From contig JBJEFI010000109.1 of the NCBI GenBank assembly GCA_051873875.1, positions 1-35,566 of the forward strand: a stretch of DNA of 35,566 nt, written 5' to 3'. Positions within the stretch are counted from its first letter, which is position 1, and each line of letters starts with the position of its first letter. Below the pieces are notes generated by a model, which saw only the letters and a program-made list of their open reading frames with translations, was not told the origin of the DNA and made no database searches. Shown piece after piece: positions 24,759 through 32,117 of the stretch. This DNA is from JBJEFI01 sp051873875. GTDB taxonomy: Bacteria > Bacillota > Bacilli > Bacillales > Bacillaceae_G. The translations under genes and the position numbers were made by a program.

Positions 24759-25661
24759 TTAACCAGATTGCTCCATTTGTTTTTGTTTTAGTCGTTGCTC
24801 TAAAACATTTATCATAAAGAGAAAATGTTCTGCCTCTCTTACAACATGATCAGCTAATAATGGATTGATTACATTTCGAATTTGACATGTTTGAATAAGC
24901 TCCAATCCAGCTTTTTTAAAGTTTCTTAATTCAACTGTGGCATTTTCGCTGTCTTTATTCATTTTTCCGATGATTGGATATGTTGGTTCCTTCTGATATA
25001 ACATAGATTCAACATCTCTAGCTTGATTAAGGAGTACCTCAAAATCATCTCCAAATTTTAATGCTGTATGCACTAAATTTCGCTCGGATTGATCAAGAAG
25101 AGAAGCAATAAAACGAGAGTGTTCCATCATAATTCGTAACCAAAATACATTTTCACTAATAATGGCATCTTGAATTGGATCCATTTTTCCTTCATTAAAT
25201 TTTTGAAGTGTCCTTACAAAATACTCTGCTTCACGAGCAATATGATCTACTAATAACGGAAAATTAAATCCTGATACTTTACAATTAACAATCAAAATCA
25301 AAAGGTTTCTCTTATAATTACGAAAGGCATAAACCAATTCAATACTTTCCTCATTTAATTGTCTAACTGCTTGAACTGTTTGAGGAACAGAAAATGCTTT
25401 TTGCAATTGATGATCAAACAAATTATAGAAATGTTCCACCTGTTGAATTAAATTTGTATCCTTTCGATTAAATCCCTCGCTTAGAAAAAGAGCATGCTCC
25501 TTCATAATGCGTAACCAAAAACGATTTTCCGTTAAAGATCTTTCAATAAATAATTGCTCTGTTAATGACTCAGGTGGCGCCGCCTTTAATTCTGGCGGTA
25601 AAAGCATGGCACGTTGCGGATCCATCACAAAATGCCCTGGAATAGATTGGTCCATAGACAT
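24759..25661 (-). CDS. DUF2935 protein (duplicated metal-binding helical bundle)
   Basis: A 300-aa cytoplasmic protein made of two similar helical halves (about 35-160 and 165-290). Each half has an ENxFWLRIM-E-H segment (ENRFWLRIMKEH; ENVFWLRIMMEH) and a D-H-x-x-R-E-A-E segment (DHIAREAEYF; DHVVREAEHF). These Glu/His sets are metal ligands in the known B. cereus structure of this family, as I recall, with iron the likely metal. The biochemical role is unknown. GGGGGAA precedes ATG. The N-terminal 30 residues (VMDPQRAMLLPPELKAAPP) are an extension outside the repeats. Confidence 0.85.
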   Translation of the reverse strand: MSMDQSIPGHFVMDPQRAMLLPPELKAAPPESLTEQLFIERSLTENRFWLRIMKEHALFLSEGFNRKDTNLIQQVEHFYNLFDHQLQKAFSVPQTVQAVRQLNEESIELVYAFRNYKRNLLILIVNCKVSGFNFPLLVDHIAREAEYFVRTLQKFNEGKMDPIQDAIISENVFWLRIMMEHSRFIASLLDQSERNLVHTALKFGDDFEVLLNQARDVESMLYQKEPTYPIIGKMNKDSENATVELRNFKKAGLELIQTCQIRNVINPLLADHVVREAEHFLFMINVLEQRLKQKQMEQSG

Positions 25662-25770
25662 GAAGATTCCCCCTATTCATTCCATCTTGAGAAAATACTA
25701 TTGATCAGGAGTACATGAAATCTAAATATTTTCGTCTATTTTTTTATTGTCTAAAAAATATATTTCTTCT

Positions 25771-26109
25771 TTATTTATCACCAGGTGCAGGTATATCCAC
25801 CCCTTGTACATGGTGTTTATGCCCATTATCTTCCGTTGTATAAAAATCATAATAATGAACATGCATTCCGTTTCCTACTGGAATGGCTGGTCCTGAATAT
25901 GCTTTATAATAATGCGTGTGCCCATCCTCAAAAAGAACATATCCCTCTGTATAATGAATATGACTTCCATCTTGTGTTGAAATTGGCAAAGATGTTACGT
26001 CTAGACATTGATGTACATGTCCTCCTTCAACAGATGTATAATCCACTGACCCATGATTATGATTTGGTACAAATCCTGAAACAAAATCATCTTTTCCTAC
26101 CCTATTCAT
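25771..26109 (-). CDS. YmaF family histidine-rich protein
   Basis: A 112-aa protein with five or six repeats of the type G-H/G-x-H-x-H (NHNHGSVDY, GGHVHQC, GSHIHY, DGHTHYY, GMHVHYY, NGHKHH), as in B. subtilis YmaF. The evenly spaced His pairs suggest binding of metal ions. The function is not known. Translation from ATG at 26109 is preferred, because AGGGA lies 10 nt before it and almost touches the upstream GTG at 26118. There is no signal peptide or membrane helix. Confidence 0.82.
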   Translation of the reverse strand: MNRVGKDDFVSGFVPNHNHGSVDYTSVEGGHVHQCLDVTSLPISTQDGSHIHYTEGYVLFEDGHTHYYKAYSGPAIPVGNGMHVHYYDFYTTEDNGHKHHVQGVDIPAPGDK

Positions 26110-26243
26110 TCTAATCACGTCCCTTATCCATAAAGATAGCCTCTATAGACTAATATGCCCTTACCATCTTAATGATTCCTATTACCAAATACATTCCTAC
26201 TAATATCAGTAGTACATGAAGTATTCATTTATTCTTCATAATA

Positions 26244-26252
26244 TGCTACAAT
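26244..26252 (+). promoter_or_regulatory. Extended -10 promoter of dinB
   Basis: TGCTACAAT (TGn plus TACAAT at 26247-26252), with TTCATT at 26224-26229 as a 17-bp-spaced -35. The start would fall near 26259, inside the LexA-like box. Confidence 0.7.
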
Positions 26253-26257
26253 AAAAC

Positions 26258-26273
26258 AAGAACATATGTACGT
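26258..26273. promoter_or_regulatory. LexA (SOS) box before dinB
   Basis: GAACATATGTAC (26260-26271) matches the Bacillus SOS core GAAC-N4-GTTC except for one base. It covers the predicted transcription start, so LexA would repress the gene until DNA damage. Confidence 0.7.
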
Positions 26274-26287
26274 AGAAGGTGATGAAA

Positions 26288-27529
26288 ATGAGTCAACGTT
26301 ATTACCCAAAAAACGGGCGAGTCATTTTACATATTGATATGAATTGTTTCTATGCTTCTGTAGAAGTGGCTGAGGATGAAACATTACGAGGAAAACCTGT
26401 TGTCGTAGCAGGAGATGAAAAAGAGAGAAGAGGAATTATCGTTACATGTAGCTATGAAGCGAGGGCAACAGGCATTAAAGCAACGATGCCTTTATGGCAA
26501 GCACGAAAACTTTGTCCAAATTTAATTGTTCTAAAACCTAATTTCAACTTATACCGTGCTTACTCTTATGAAATTTTTCGATTATTAGCAACGATTACTT
26601 CTTGTATTCAACCCGTATCTATTGATGAAGGCTACATGGATATAACCGATTGTGCCCATTTAGGCACACCCCTTCAAATTGCCAGACAAATTCAAGACAT
26701 GCTGCTAAATGAACTACACATCCCTTGTAGTATTGGGATCGGTCCAAATAAATTTTTAGCCAAAACTGCTTCTGATATGAAAAAACCGCTTGGCATTACA
26801 GTTTTACGAAAACGAGATATCGAACAACTTATTTGGCCAAGAAAAACAATTGAAATGCATGGAATCGGAAAAGCATCTGCAAAAAAATTACAAGAACATG
26901 GAATCGAAACGATACATGATTTAGCTCATTGTGAGGATAGTGTCATTAAATCATTACTCGGTAAAAACGGGCTTGCCTTAAAGGCATATGCCAATGGAAT
27001 TGATAATCGAATTGTTGATCCTGCTAAAATGAATGAATTAAAATCAATAGGCAATTCCTATACATTGCCTCATGATACGACAAATGATATTGAAATTATT
27101 TCTATCTTAGAGCGAATATGCCAAAAAGTAAGTGACCGTTTAAAGAAGAAACAAGTACATGCTTACCATATTCAACTTACCCTTCGTTACTATAACCGAA
27201 AAACAGTCAATCGTTCACAAATGATTCAACATGCCATTCAATCATCACGAGATTTATTACAAGAAGCTACGCAGCTTTGGCGCGAACATTGGGATGGAGA
27301 ACCAATCAGGCTTATTGGCGTTACAACTTCTCATTTTGAAGAAAATAACGACGTAACAAAACAATTGGATCTTTTTTCATATGAAGAAGATGCCAAAAGT
27401 GAGCCATTAATCAATGTGCTTCATACGATTCAACATAAGTATGGAAAAAATAGTATTCAAAAAGGAATAAAAAGATACGAACAAACAGATGACTTTGAAA
27501 TATCGCTCAAGAAAAAAATGAATATATAA
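26288..27529 (+). CDS. dinB: DNA polymerase IV (Y-family, DinB)
   Basis: An error-prone lesion-bypass polymerase (413 aa). The catalytic acidic residues are in HIDMNCFYASVE near the N-terminus and in VSIDEGYMDIT. The steric-gate region is NCFYAS. A thumb with HhH motifs follows (MHGIGKASAKKLQEHGI), then the little finger, and a C-terminal beta-clamp motif QLDLF. GTG at 26279 and ATG at 26282 are also in frame, but AAGGTG at 26276-26281 is best spaced for ATG at 26288. The LexA-like box indicates SOS control. It is single, with its own terminator. Confidence 0.94.
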   Translation: MSQRYYPKNGRVILHIDMNCFYASVEVAEDETLRGKPVVVAGDEKERRGIIVTCSYEARATGIKATMPLWQARKLCPNLIVLKPNFNLYRAYSYEIFRLLATITSCIQPVSIDEGYMDITDCAHLGTPLQIARQIQDMLLNELHIPCSIGIGPNKFLAKTASDMKKPLGITVLRKRDIEQLIWPRKTIEMHGIGKASAKKLQEHGIETIHDLAHCEDSVIKSLLGKNGLALKAYANGIDNRIVDPAKMNELKSIGNSYTLPHDTTNDIEIISILERICQKVSDRLKKKQVHAYHIQLTLRYYNRKTVNRSQMIQHAIQSSRDLLQEATQLWREHWDGEPIRLIGVTTSHFEENNDVTKQLDLFSYEEDAKSEPLINVLHTIQHKYGKNSIQKGIKRYEQTDDFEISLKKKMNI

Positions 27530-27566
27530 AAAAGAAGAGGCATTAAAGATGTCCTCTTCTTTTTTA
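27528..27566. terminator. Bidirectional terminator between dinB and the tauE-like gene
   Basis: AAAAAAGAAGAGG and CCTCTTCTTTTTT form a 13-bp stem with a 12-nt loop that can end transcription from both sides. Confidence 0.88.
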
Positions 27567-28364
27567 CGAAATAAATAAAATTTCGTACCATATTTTAATA
27601 ACTGTTGCAGCAATTAAAACAAGCAGGATCCATTCCAATACTTTCGTCTTCATTCGTTTACTTAAATATGCTCCAAGTGGTGCGGCAATTAAGCTTGAGA
27701 TAACCATCACAATCGACGGAACAACTAACATATGGCCGCCCATTAGTTTTCCTATTGTAGCACCAATCGACGAAATAAAAGTGATAGCTAATGAGGAACC
27801 GATTGCAATCCGTGTTGGGATTTTTAAGATAACAAGCATAATTGGAACTAAAATAAACGCTCCTGCTGCTCCTACTATACCAGATAAGGCACCTACAAGT
27901 GCAGCAAAAAAGACAGCATAAAATTTATTAAACTGTAAATCTTTCGTTTCAATACCTTCATCATTTGCCTTTGGAAAAAGCATTAAAATTGCCGCAATTA
28001 AAGCAAGAATCGCATAAACAATATTAATAACATCATTGCTCAAAAACTTCGAGCCATAACCACCACCGAAGCTACCAATTACAATGGCAATCCCCATATA
28101 TGTAACAAGAGATGTAGAGATATACCCACCTTTTTTGAAAACAAACATGGAGGCAAACGTAGCAAAGAAGACTTGAATGGCACTAATTGCCGATACTTCT
28201 TGAGCCGTAAATGCAGCGAATCCTAATAATGGTGGAATATACAGTAGCATTGGATATTTAATAATCGAACCACCAATCCCTACCATCCCAGAAATCATTG
28301 AGCCAATAAACCCGATAAGAAAAAGGACAACGAGAAATCCAATCGAATAGTCCAATTTTCCCAC
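27564..28364 (-). CDS. TauE/SafE family sulfite/anion exporter
   Basis: A membrane exporter of 266 aa with about eight helices in two inverted halves. The family's glycine-rich repeats are seen in GMVGIGGSIIKYPML and GIVGAAGAFILVPIML. TauE/SafE proteins export sulfite, sulfoacetate or related anions. In staphylococcal cst operons a TauE protein is linked to persulfide oxidation. Here it is the last gene after the two-component pair (8-bp gap). The start is GTG at 28364, preceded by AGGAAGG. Sulfite made by the upstream CstB-like enzyme is the likely cargo, by context only. Confidence 0.88.
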   Translation of the reverse strand: MGKLDYSIGFLVVLFLIGFIGSMISGMVGIGGSIIKYPMLLYIPPLLGFAAFTAQEVSAISAIQVFFATFASMFVFKKGGYISTSLVTYMGIAIVIGSFGGGYGSKFLSNDVINIVYAILALIAAILMLFPKANDEGIETKDLQFNKFYAVFFAALVGALSGIVGAAGAFILVPIMLVILKIPTRIAIGSSLAITFISSIGATIGKLMGGHMLVVPSIVMVISSLIAAPLGAYLSKRMKTKVLEWILLVLIAATVIKIWYEILFIS

Positions 28365-28372
28365 TACCCTTC

Positions 28373-29014
28373 CTATTGAATTAAATCGATAAATTGATTT
28401 TTAATTGCATACTTCACAAAGTCATGTTTATCTTTTAGCTGTAATTTTTTCATAATATTCGCCTTATGATTTTCAACTGTTTTTGGGCTAATAAATAACT
28501 TTTTACCTATTTGAATGTTTGTATAGCCTAATACAACAAGACGTACGATCGCTCTTTCTCTTTCTGAAAGGACTGATTCCTTCATAGCATCTCGAATCAA
28601 TTGATTTTGTTCTAATAACGTATTTGTCCGATAATACATGTGTCCCTTCATAACTGTTTGAATACAAGTAAGCAATTCATCTTCATGTACATTTTTTAAC
28701 AAATAACCTTGAATACCGATACTTAATGCCTTTTGAACATATATTTCTTGATCGTGCATCGTAAGGACAATAATATGTACATGCTTTACTTGTTCCAAAA
28801 TAGCTGTCGCTGCCGAAAATCCATCTAAACCATCAGGCATGGATAAATCTAGTAAAACAACATCAGGTTGGTATTTAATCGCTAACGTAATTGCTTCACT
28901 ACCATCACTAGCTTCCCCAATTACTTCTACCTCATCTTCATATTCCCCAAGTAATAACTTTAATCCTTTTCGAACAAGAACATGATCTTCTACGATTAAA
29001 ATACGTATTTTCAT
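28373..29014 (-). CDS. NarL/NreC-type LuxR-family response regulator
   Basis: A DNA-binding regulator of 213 aa. The receiver has Glu9-Asp10, phospho-acceptor Asp56 in LLDLSMPDGLDG, and Lys in YLLKN. The LuxR-type HTH is at about 147-205 (LSERERAIVRLVVLGYTNIQIGKKLFISPKTVENH). It overlaps the kinase gene in TAATG, so it is coupled, and it is followed by tauE. Its sites may be the GC-rich symmetric sequences at 30049-30109 and 33387-33402. Confidence 0.92.
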   Translation of the reverse strand: MKIRILIVEDHVLVRKGLKLLLGEYEDEVEVIGEASDGSEAITLAIKYQPDVVLLDLSMPDGLDGFSAATAILEQVKHVHIIVLTMHDQEIYVQKALSIGIQGYLLKNVHEDELLTCIQTVMKGHMYYRTNTLLEQNQLIRDAMKESVLSERERAIVRLVVLGYTNIQIGKKLFISPKTVENHKANIMKKLQLKDKHDFVKYAIKNQFIDLIQ

Positions 29015-30045
29015 TATGCATCCACCCTATCTATTGGAATAAATCCTTGAATGGTTGTCCCTTGTCCTTCTGTTGTATGAATAGAAAATGTTCCTTCAAG
29101 CATGGAGAGCCTTTCTTCCATATGCTTTAATCCTAATCCCAGTTTTCTATTTTCTTCTTTAATACCAATACCATCATCGATAATTTGCAATGTAATTCCT
29201 GCTATTGTACAAGAAAGAGAAACATCAATATGGGATGCTTTCGCATATTTAATAGCATTTAAAACTGCTTCTTGAACGACACGATATAAATTTATTTCTA
29301 TTTCAGGAAGCCATCTTTGTTCTTCTCCACATTGAAAGGAAAATGTAATTTTAGGGACGTTATGCTGAATATTATGAAGAAAGTTACGAATTGTCGGTGC
29401 TAATCCTAACTCATCTAAGCTTTTTGGACGAAGATAATAAGAATAATTTTTCACATCAAAAAGCAATCGACTTACATCATCTCGTAATTCTCTTGTATAT
29501 TGTATTAATTCTTCATTTTCTATTTTTTTCTCAATATGCTTTAAGGCAATCGAAATGGAATAGAGAGATTGCCCTACTCCGTCATGTAATTCTTGCGCTA
29601 AGCGTTGATGTTCTTCTTCTTTAGCTTCAATTAATTGTTTAATCATTAGCTTGGCAATCCTTGCTTCCTCTTCTTTTTGCTTAAGTGATTGATCACGTAA
29701 GACGAGTAAATATAACTGTTCATTCCCTTCACTATTTGAAAAAAGAAGGGCTGTACTCATTTCCACCTCGATATTTTCCCCTTTATACGTGGGCATTTCA
29801 GATAAAAAATAGGGAACTTCTTTTTTGCCTACTAAATAACAGCGTTCTTCATGTTCTTTTACAATTCTACTTCGACAATATGTACAATAAGGAACTTTTT
29901 CACCCTTTTTCCAGCCTGTTAATTGTTTGGCTGCTGGATTCATTTCCATAATGTCTCTTGATTCGTTCATAACGATAATGCCATCTTGAATATATTGAAA
30001 AATTCGATCAAACAAAAAGTATCGTTCTGTTTCTGATGTATACAT
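29014..30045 (-). CDS. NreB-like cytoplasmic sensor histidine kinase with a three-Cys cluster
   Basis: A soluble kinase (343 aa) with no membrane helix. A PAS domain (about 10-125) contains Cys54-x2-Cys57-x11-Cys69. In staphylococcal NreB the pattern is C-x2-C-x11-C-x2-C and binds an oxygen-labile iron-sulfur cluster. Here the fourth position is Val72. The HisKA_3 helix has His154 in QELHDGVGQSL. The ATPase domain has VVQEAVLNAIKYAKA, DDGIGI and GLGLKHMEERL. GGGGA lies 8 nt before ATG. It follows the sulfide-oxidation genes and leads the regulator and tauE. It may sense oxygen, a persulfide or redox state; the signal is not known. Confidence 0.9.
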   Translation of the reverse strand: MYTSETERYFLFDRIFQYIQDGIIVMNESRDIMEMNPAAKQLTGWKKGEKVPYCTYCRSRIVKEHEERCYLVGKKEVPYFLSEMPTYKGENIEVEMSTALLFSNSEGNEQLYLLVLRDQSLKQKEEEARIAKLMIKQLIEAKEEEHQRLAQELHDGVGQSLYSISIALKHIEKKIENEELIQYTRELRDDVSRLLFDVKNYSYYLRPKSLDELGLAPTIRNFLHNIQHNVPKITFSFQCGEEQRWLPEIEINLYRVVQEAVLNAIKYAKASHIDVSLSCTIAGITLQIIDDGIGIKEENRKLGLGLKHMEERLSMLEGTFSIHTTEGQGTTIQGFIPIDRVDA

Positions 30046-30048
30046 ATC

Positions 30049-30109
30049 ATTATCCCCACTCTCTACAAGTTCGTGATGTTTATATATTTATTGTAAAGGT
30101 GGGGATAAT
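30049..30109. promoter_or_regulatory. 11-bp inverted repeat around the two-component promoter
   Basis: ATTATCCCCAC (30049-30059) and GTGGGGATAAT (30099-30109) are perfect inverted copies 39 bp apart. The right arm lies between the -10 and -35 elements and so would not be transcribed, which makes a DNA-level operator more likely than an RNA hairpin. The left arm includes the ribosome site. Confidence 0.5.
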
Positions 30110-30119
30110 CATCATTCAA
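30090..30119 (-). promoter_or_regulatory. Promoter of the NreB-like kinase-regulator-tauE genes
   Basis: On the minus strand TTGAAT (30114-30119) and TACAAT (30090-30095) are 18 bp apart. It lies between the cstB-like stop and the kinase start. No terminator separates the two groups, so read-through is also likely. Confidence 0.6.
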
Positions 30120-30122
30120 CTG

Positions 30123-31532
30123 TTACGCATTTACAGTCTCAAGCCTGTCACGCTTCCAAGCTAAATAGCCACCTTTTACATTTTTAATATTTTTATAGCC
30201 TTTAGCTTGTAAAATACTAAGAGCCATGGCTGAACGAGCACCTGATTGACATTGCATTAACAATGTTTTATCTGTCGGAATTTCATTTAAACGATTTGGA
30301 ATGGTACCGAGCATAATATGGTGTGCCCCTTCGATATTACCAGCTTCATATTCTGTTAAATTACGAACATCAATTAAATAGTAATCTTCATTGTTTAATA
30401 GTTCTTTTAATTGGTGTACTGTTATTTCATCAGCTGTTTCTAAGTTATCACTAGAAAGAATGACCGTTGGTGGAACAATTGCTTTTACATTATCTAAGCC
30501 GATAGCAGCCAACGCTTTACGAATTTGTTCGCCTTGTTCCTCTTCAATGATTAAAATCATCTCTTGATCATAGGATACAAACCAACCTGCCCAATTTGTA
30601 AATGATTTATTAAATGGAATATTAATATTTCCTTCTAAATGACCTTTTGCAAATTCTACCGCTAAGCGTGTATCAATAATAATCGTACGTTCATTTGTCA
30701 TTTCTTTCAGTTGTTCTAATGTTTGAATAACTGGTAAGTCATCTTTCTTTACGTAGTCTGGTCCTACTTTATTTAATTTTTTCATCATTGCGAAGTATTT
30801 TGGTGGCTCTGGTTGTCCATCTAACAACGCTCTTACAAATGTTGCTTCATCTTCAATTCGCATTGCCCAATTAAATCGTTTTTCATAGCCAACTGTTGTC
30901 ATTGGAACCGCACCTAATGCTTTCCCACAAGCACTTCCTGCCCCATGTGCTGGCCATACTTGCAAATAATCTGGTAATGCTTTAAATTTTTTCAACGATT
31001 GGAACATTGCTTTCGCACCACTATCGGCTGTTCCAATTACTCCAGCTGCTTTCTCTAATAAATCCGGGCGGCCAATATCACCAACGAATACGAAATCCCC
31101 TGTAAAAATGCCCATTGGTTCCGATGCGCCACCACCAAAGTCTGTTAAAATAAAGGAAATGCTTTCAGGTGTATGACCTGGTGTATGCAATACTTCAAAT
31201 TGAATGTTTCCGATTTTAAAAGTAGACCCCTCTTTTACTAACACATGTTTAAGATCATCTACATATTGATATTTCCAATCTGCATCGCCTTCATCTGATA
31301 AGTAAAGGGTAGCATCAAAATATTTTGCCATTTCCCTTGCACCAGATAAGAAGTCAGCATGAATATGTGTTTCTGTAGCTGCTGTAATGCGTAGTCCTTC
31401 TTTTTTCGCTGCTTCTTCATACTGTAAAATATTACGAGCTGGGTCGATAACAATGGCTTCTCCTGTACGTTGACATCCTACTAAATACGACATATGTGCT
31501 AAATTCTCATCAAAAAATGAACGAAATAACAT
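30123..31532 (-). CDS. CstB-like persulfide dioxygenase-rhodanese fusion
   Basis: A 469-aa cytoplasmic enzyme that oxidises persulfides. Residues 1-240 are a metallo-beta-lactamase-fold dioxygenase: THIHAD (His56, His58, Asp60), HTPGH (His116, His120), GDFVFVGDIGRPD (Asp146) and PAHGAGSAC with Cys202. Residues about 265-360 are a rhodanese-like domain without the active Cys. Residues about 370-469 are a rhodanese with Cys428 in QCQSGAR. This layout and both Cys positions match S. aureus CstB, which converts persulfides to thiosulfate. The start is ATG at 31532, with GGGGGAA before it; an upstream ATG at 31556 lacks a site. It directly follows the DUF1641 gene. Confidence 0.92.
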   Translation of the reverse strand: MLFRSFFDENLAHMSYLVGCQRTGEAIVIDPARNILQYEEAAKKEGLRITAATETHIHADFLSGAREMAKYFDATLYLSDEGDADWKYQYVDDLKHVLVKEGSTFKIGNIQFEVLHTPGHTPESISFILTDFGGGASEPMGIFTGDFVFVGDIGRPDLLEKAAGVIGTADSGAKAMFQSLKKFKALPDYLQVWPAHGAGSACGKALGAVPMTTVGYEKRFNWAMRIEDEATFVRALLDGQPEPPKYFAMMKKLNKVGPDYVKKDDLPVIQTLEQLKEMTNERTIIIDTRLAVEFAKGHLEGNINIPFNKSFTNWAGWFVSYDQEMILIIEEEQGEQIRKALAAIGLDNVKAIVPPTVILSSDNLETADEITVHQLKELLNNEDYYLIDVRNLTEYEAGNIEGAHHIMLGTIPNRLNEIPTDKTLLMQCQSGARSAMALSILQAKGYKNIKNVKGGYLAWKRDRLETVNA

Positions 31533-31533
31533 G

Positions 31534-32103
31534 TTAATTCCCCCTATTTTTTTCATTAACTACTTGTAATAATACTTCTAAATAATGAAAGCCTTTTTTG
31601 ACAGTTGGATCTTTTAATAACTTTAATAAACGAAACACAGATACATTTGCAAACTCTTGTTGCGTAGAAAAACGTTTATTTGTTTCCTTTACTACATCTA
31701 TTCCTACTGAAACAGGTGGTAGTTCTTCTACCCCTTTCATTAAATAACCAATCGATTGTTTGTCTTGTAATACTTCTTGTACAAATAGTGCCGTTTCTTC
31801 TATTTTTTGAAGCATTGGCATGATACGTGGTAACATGTGCAACATACTCACTAATGCTTCCATATGTTCAGGACCGATATGAAGTTGCTCCCACTTTTCT
31901 TCTACATTCCGAACCGCATTGCTCATTGTCGTTTTGTCTTGTAATATACTTGTCGCAAAAAGAAGTGGTTCTTCTAAAGATTGAAGTGCTTTTGTAAATT
32001 CAGGTAGTTTATTGACTAAATAGTTCAGTGATTCCACCTGTTCTTCTTGTTCTAAGTTATCTAAAAGCTTACGTAACGGCGCTGTTTCTGTTTCTACACT
32101 CAT
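31534..32103 (-). CDS. DUF1641 protein, partner of the sulfide:quinone reductase
   Basis: A 189-aa, mostly helical protein of the DUF1641 family, with no membrane helix or metal motif. The repeated pattern LxLLDNLEQEEQVESLNYLVNKLPE and later MLHMLPRIMPMLQKIEETA is typical. AAAGGGGGG lies about 8 nt before ATG at 32103, which sets the start; a longer frame begins inside the upstream gene without a site. DUF1641 genes are often next to sulfide:quinone reductases or formate dehydrogenases, and a helper or docking role is inferred. It ends one base before the next start codon. Confidence 0.85.
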   Translation of the reverse strand: MSVETETAPLRKLLDNLEQEEQVESLNYLVNKLPEFTKALQSLEEPLLFATSILQDKTTMSNAVRNVEEKWEQLHIGPEHMEALVSMLHMLPRIMPMLQKIEETALFVQEVLQDKQSIGYLMKGVEELPPVSVGIDVVKETNKRFSTQQEFANVSVFRLLKLLKDPTVKKGFHYLEVLLQVVNEKNRGN

Positions 32104-32117
32104 CCTAGCGCCCCCCT

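Noticed and set aside
25785..26114. 109-codon plus-strand frame opposite the YmaF gene
   Set aside because: It is the complement of a His-rich repeat gene that has a clear family match and ribosome site; the plus-strand frame has neither.
30049..30109. Reading the 11-bp inverted repeat as a terminator or RNA hairpin
   Set aside because: One arm lies upstream of the predicted transcription start, the loop would be 39 nt, and there is no T run after it.
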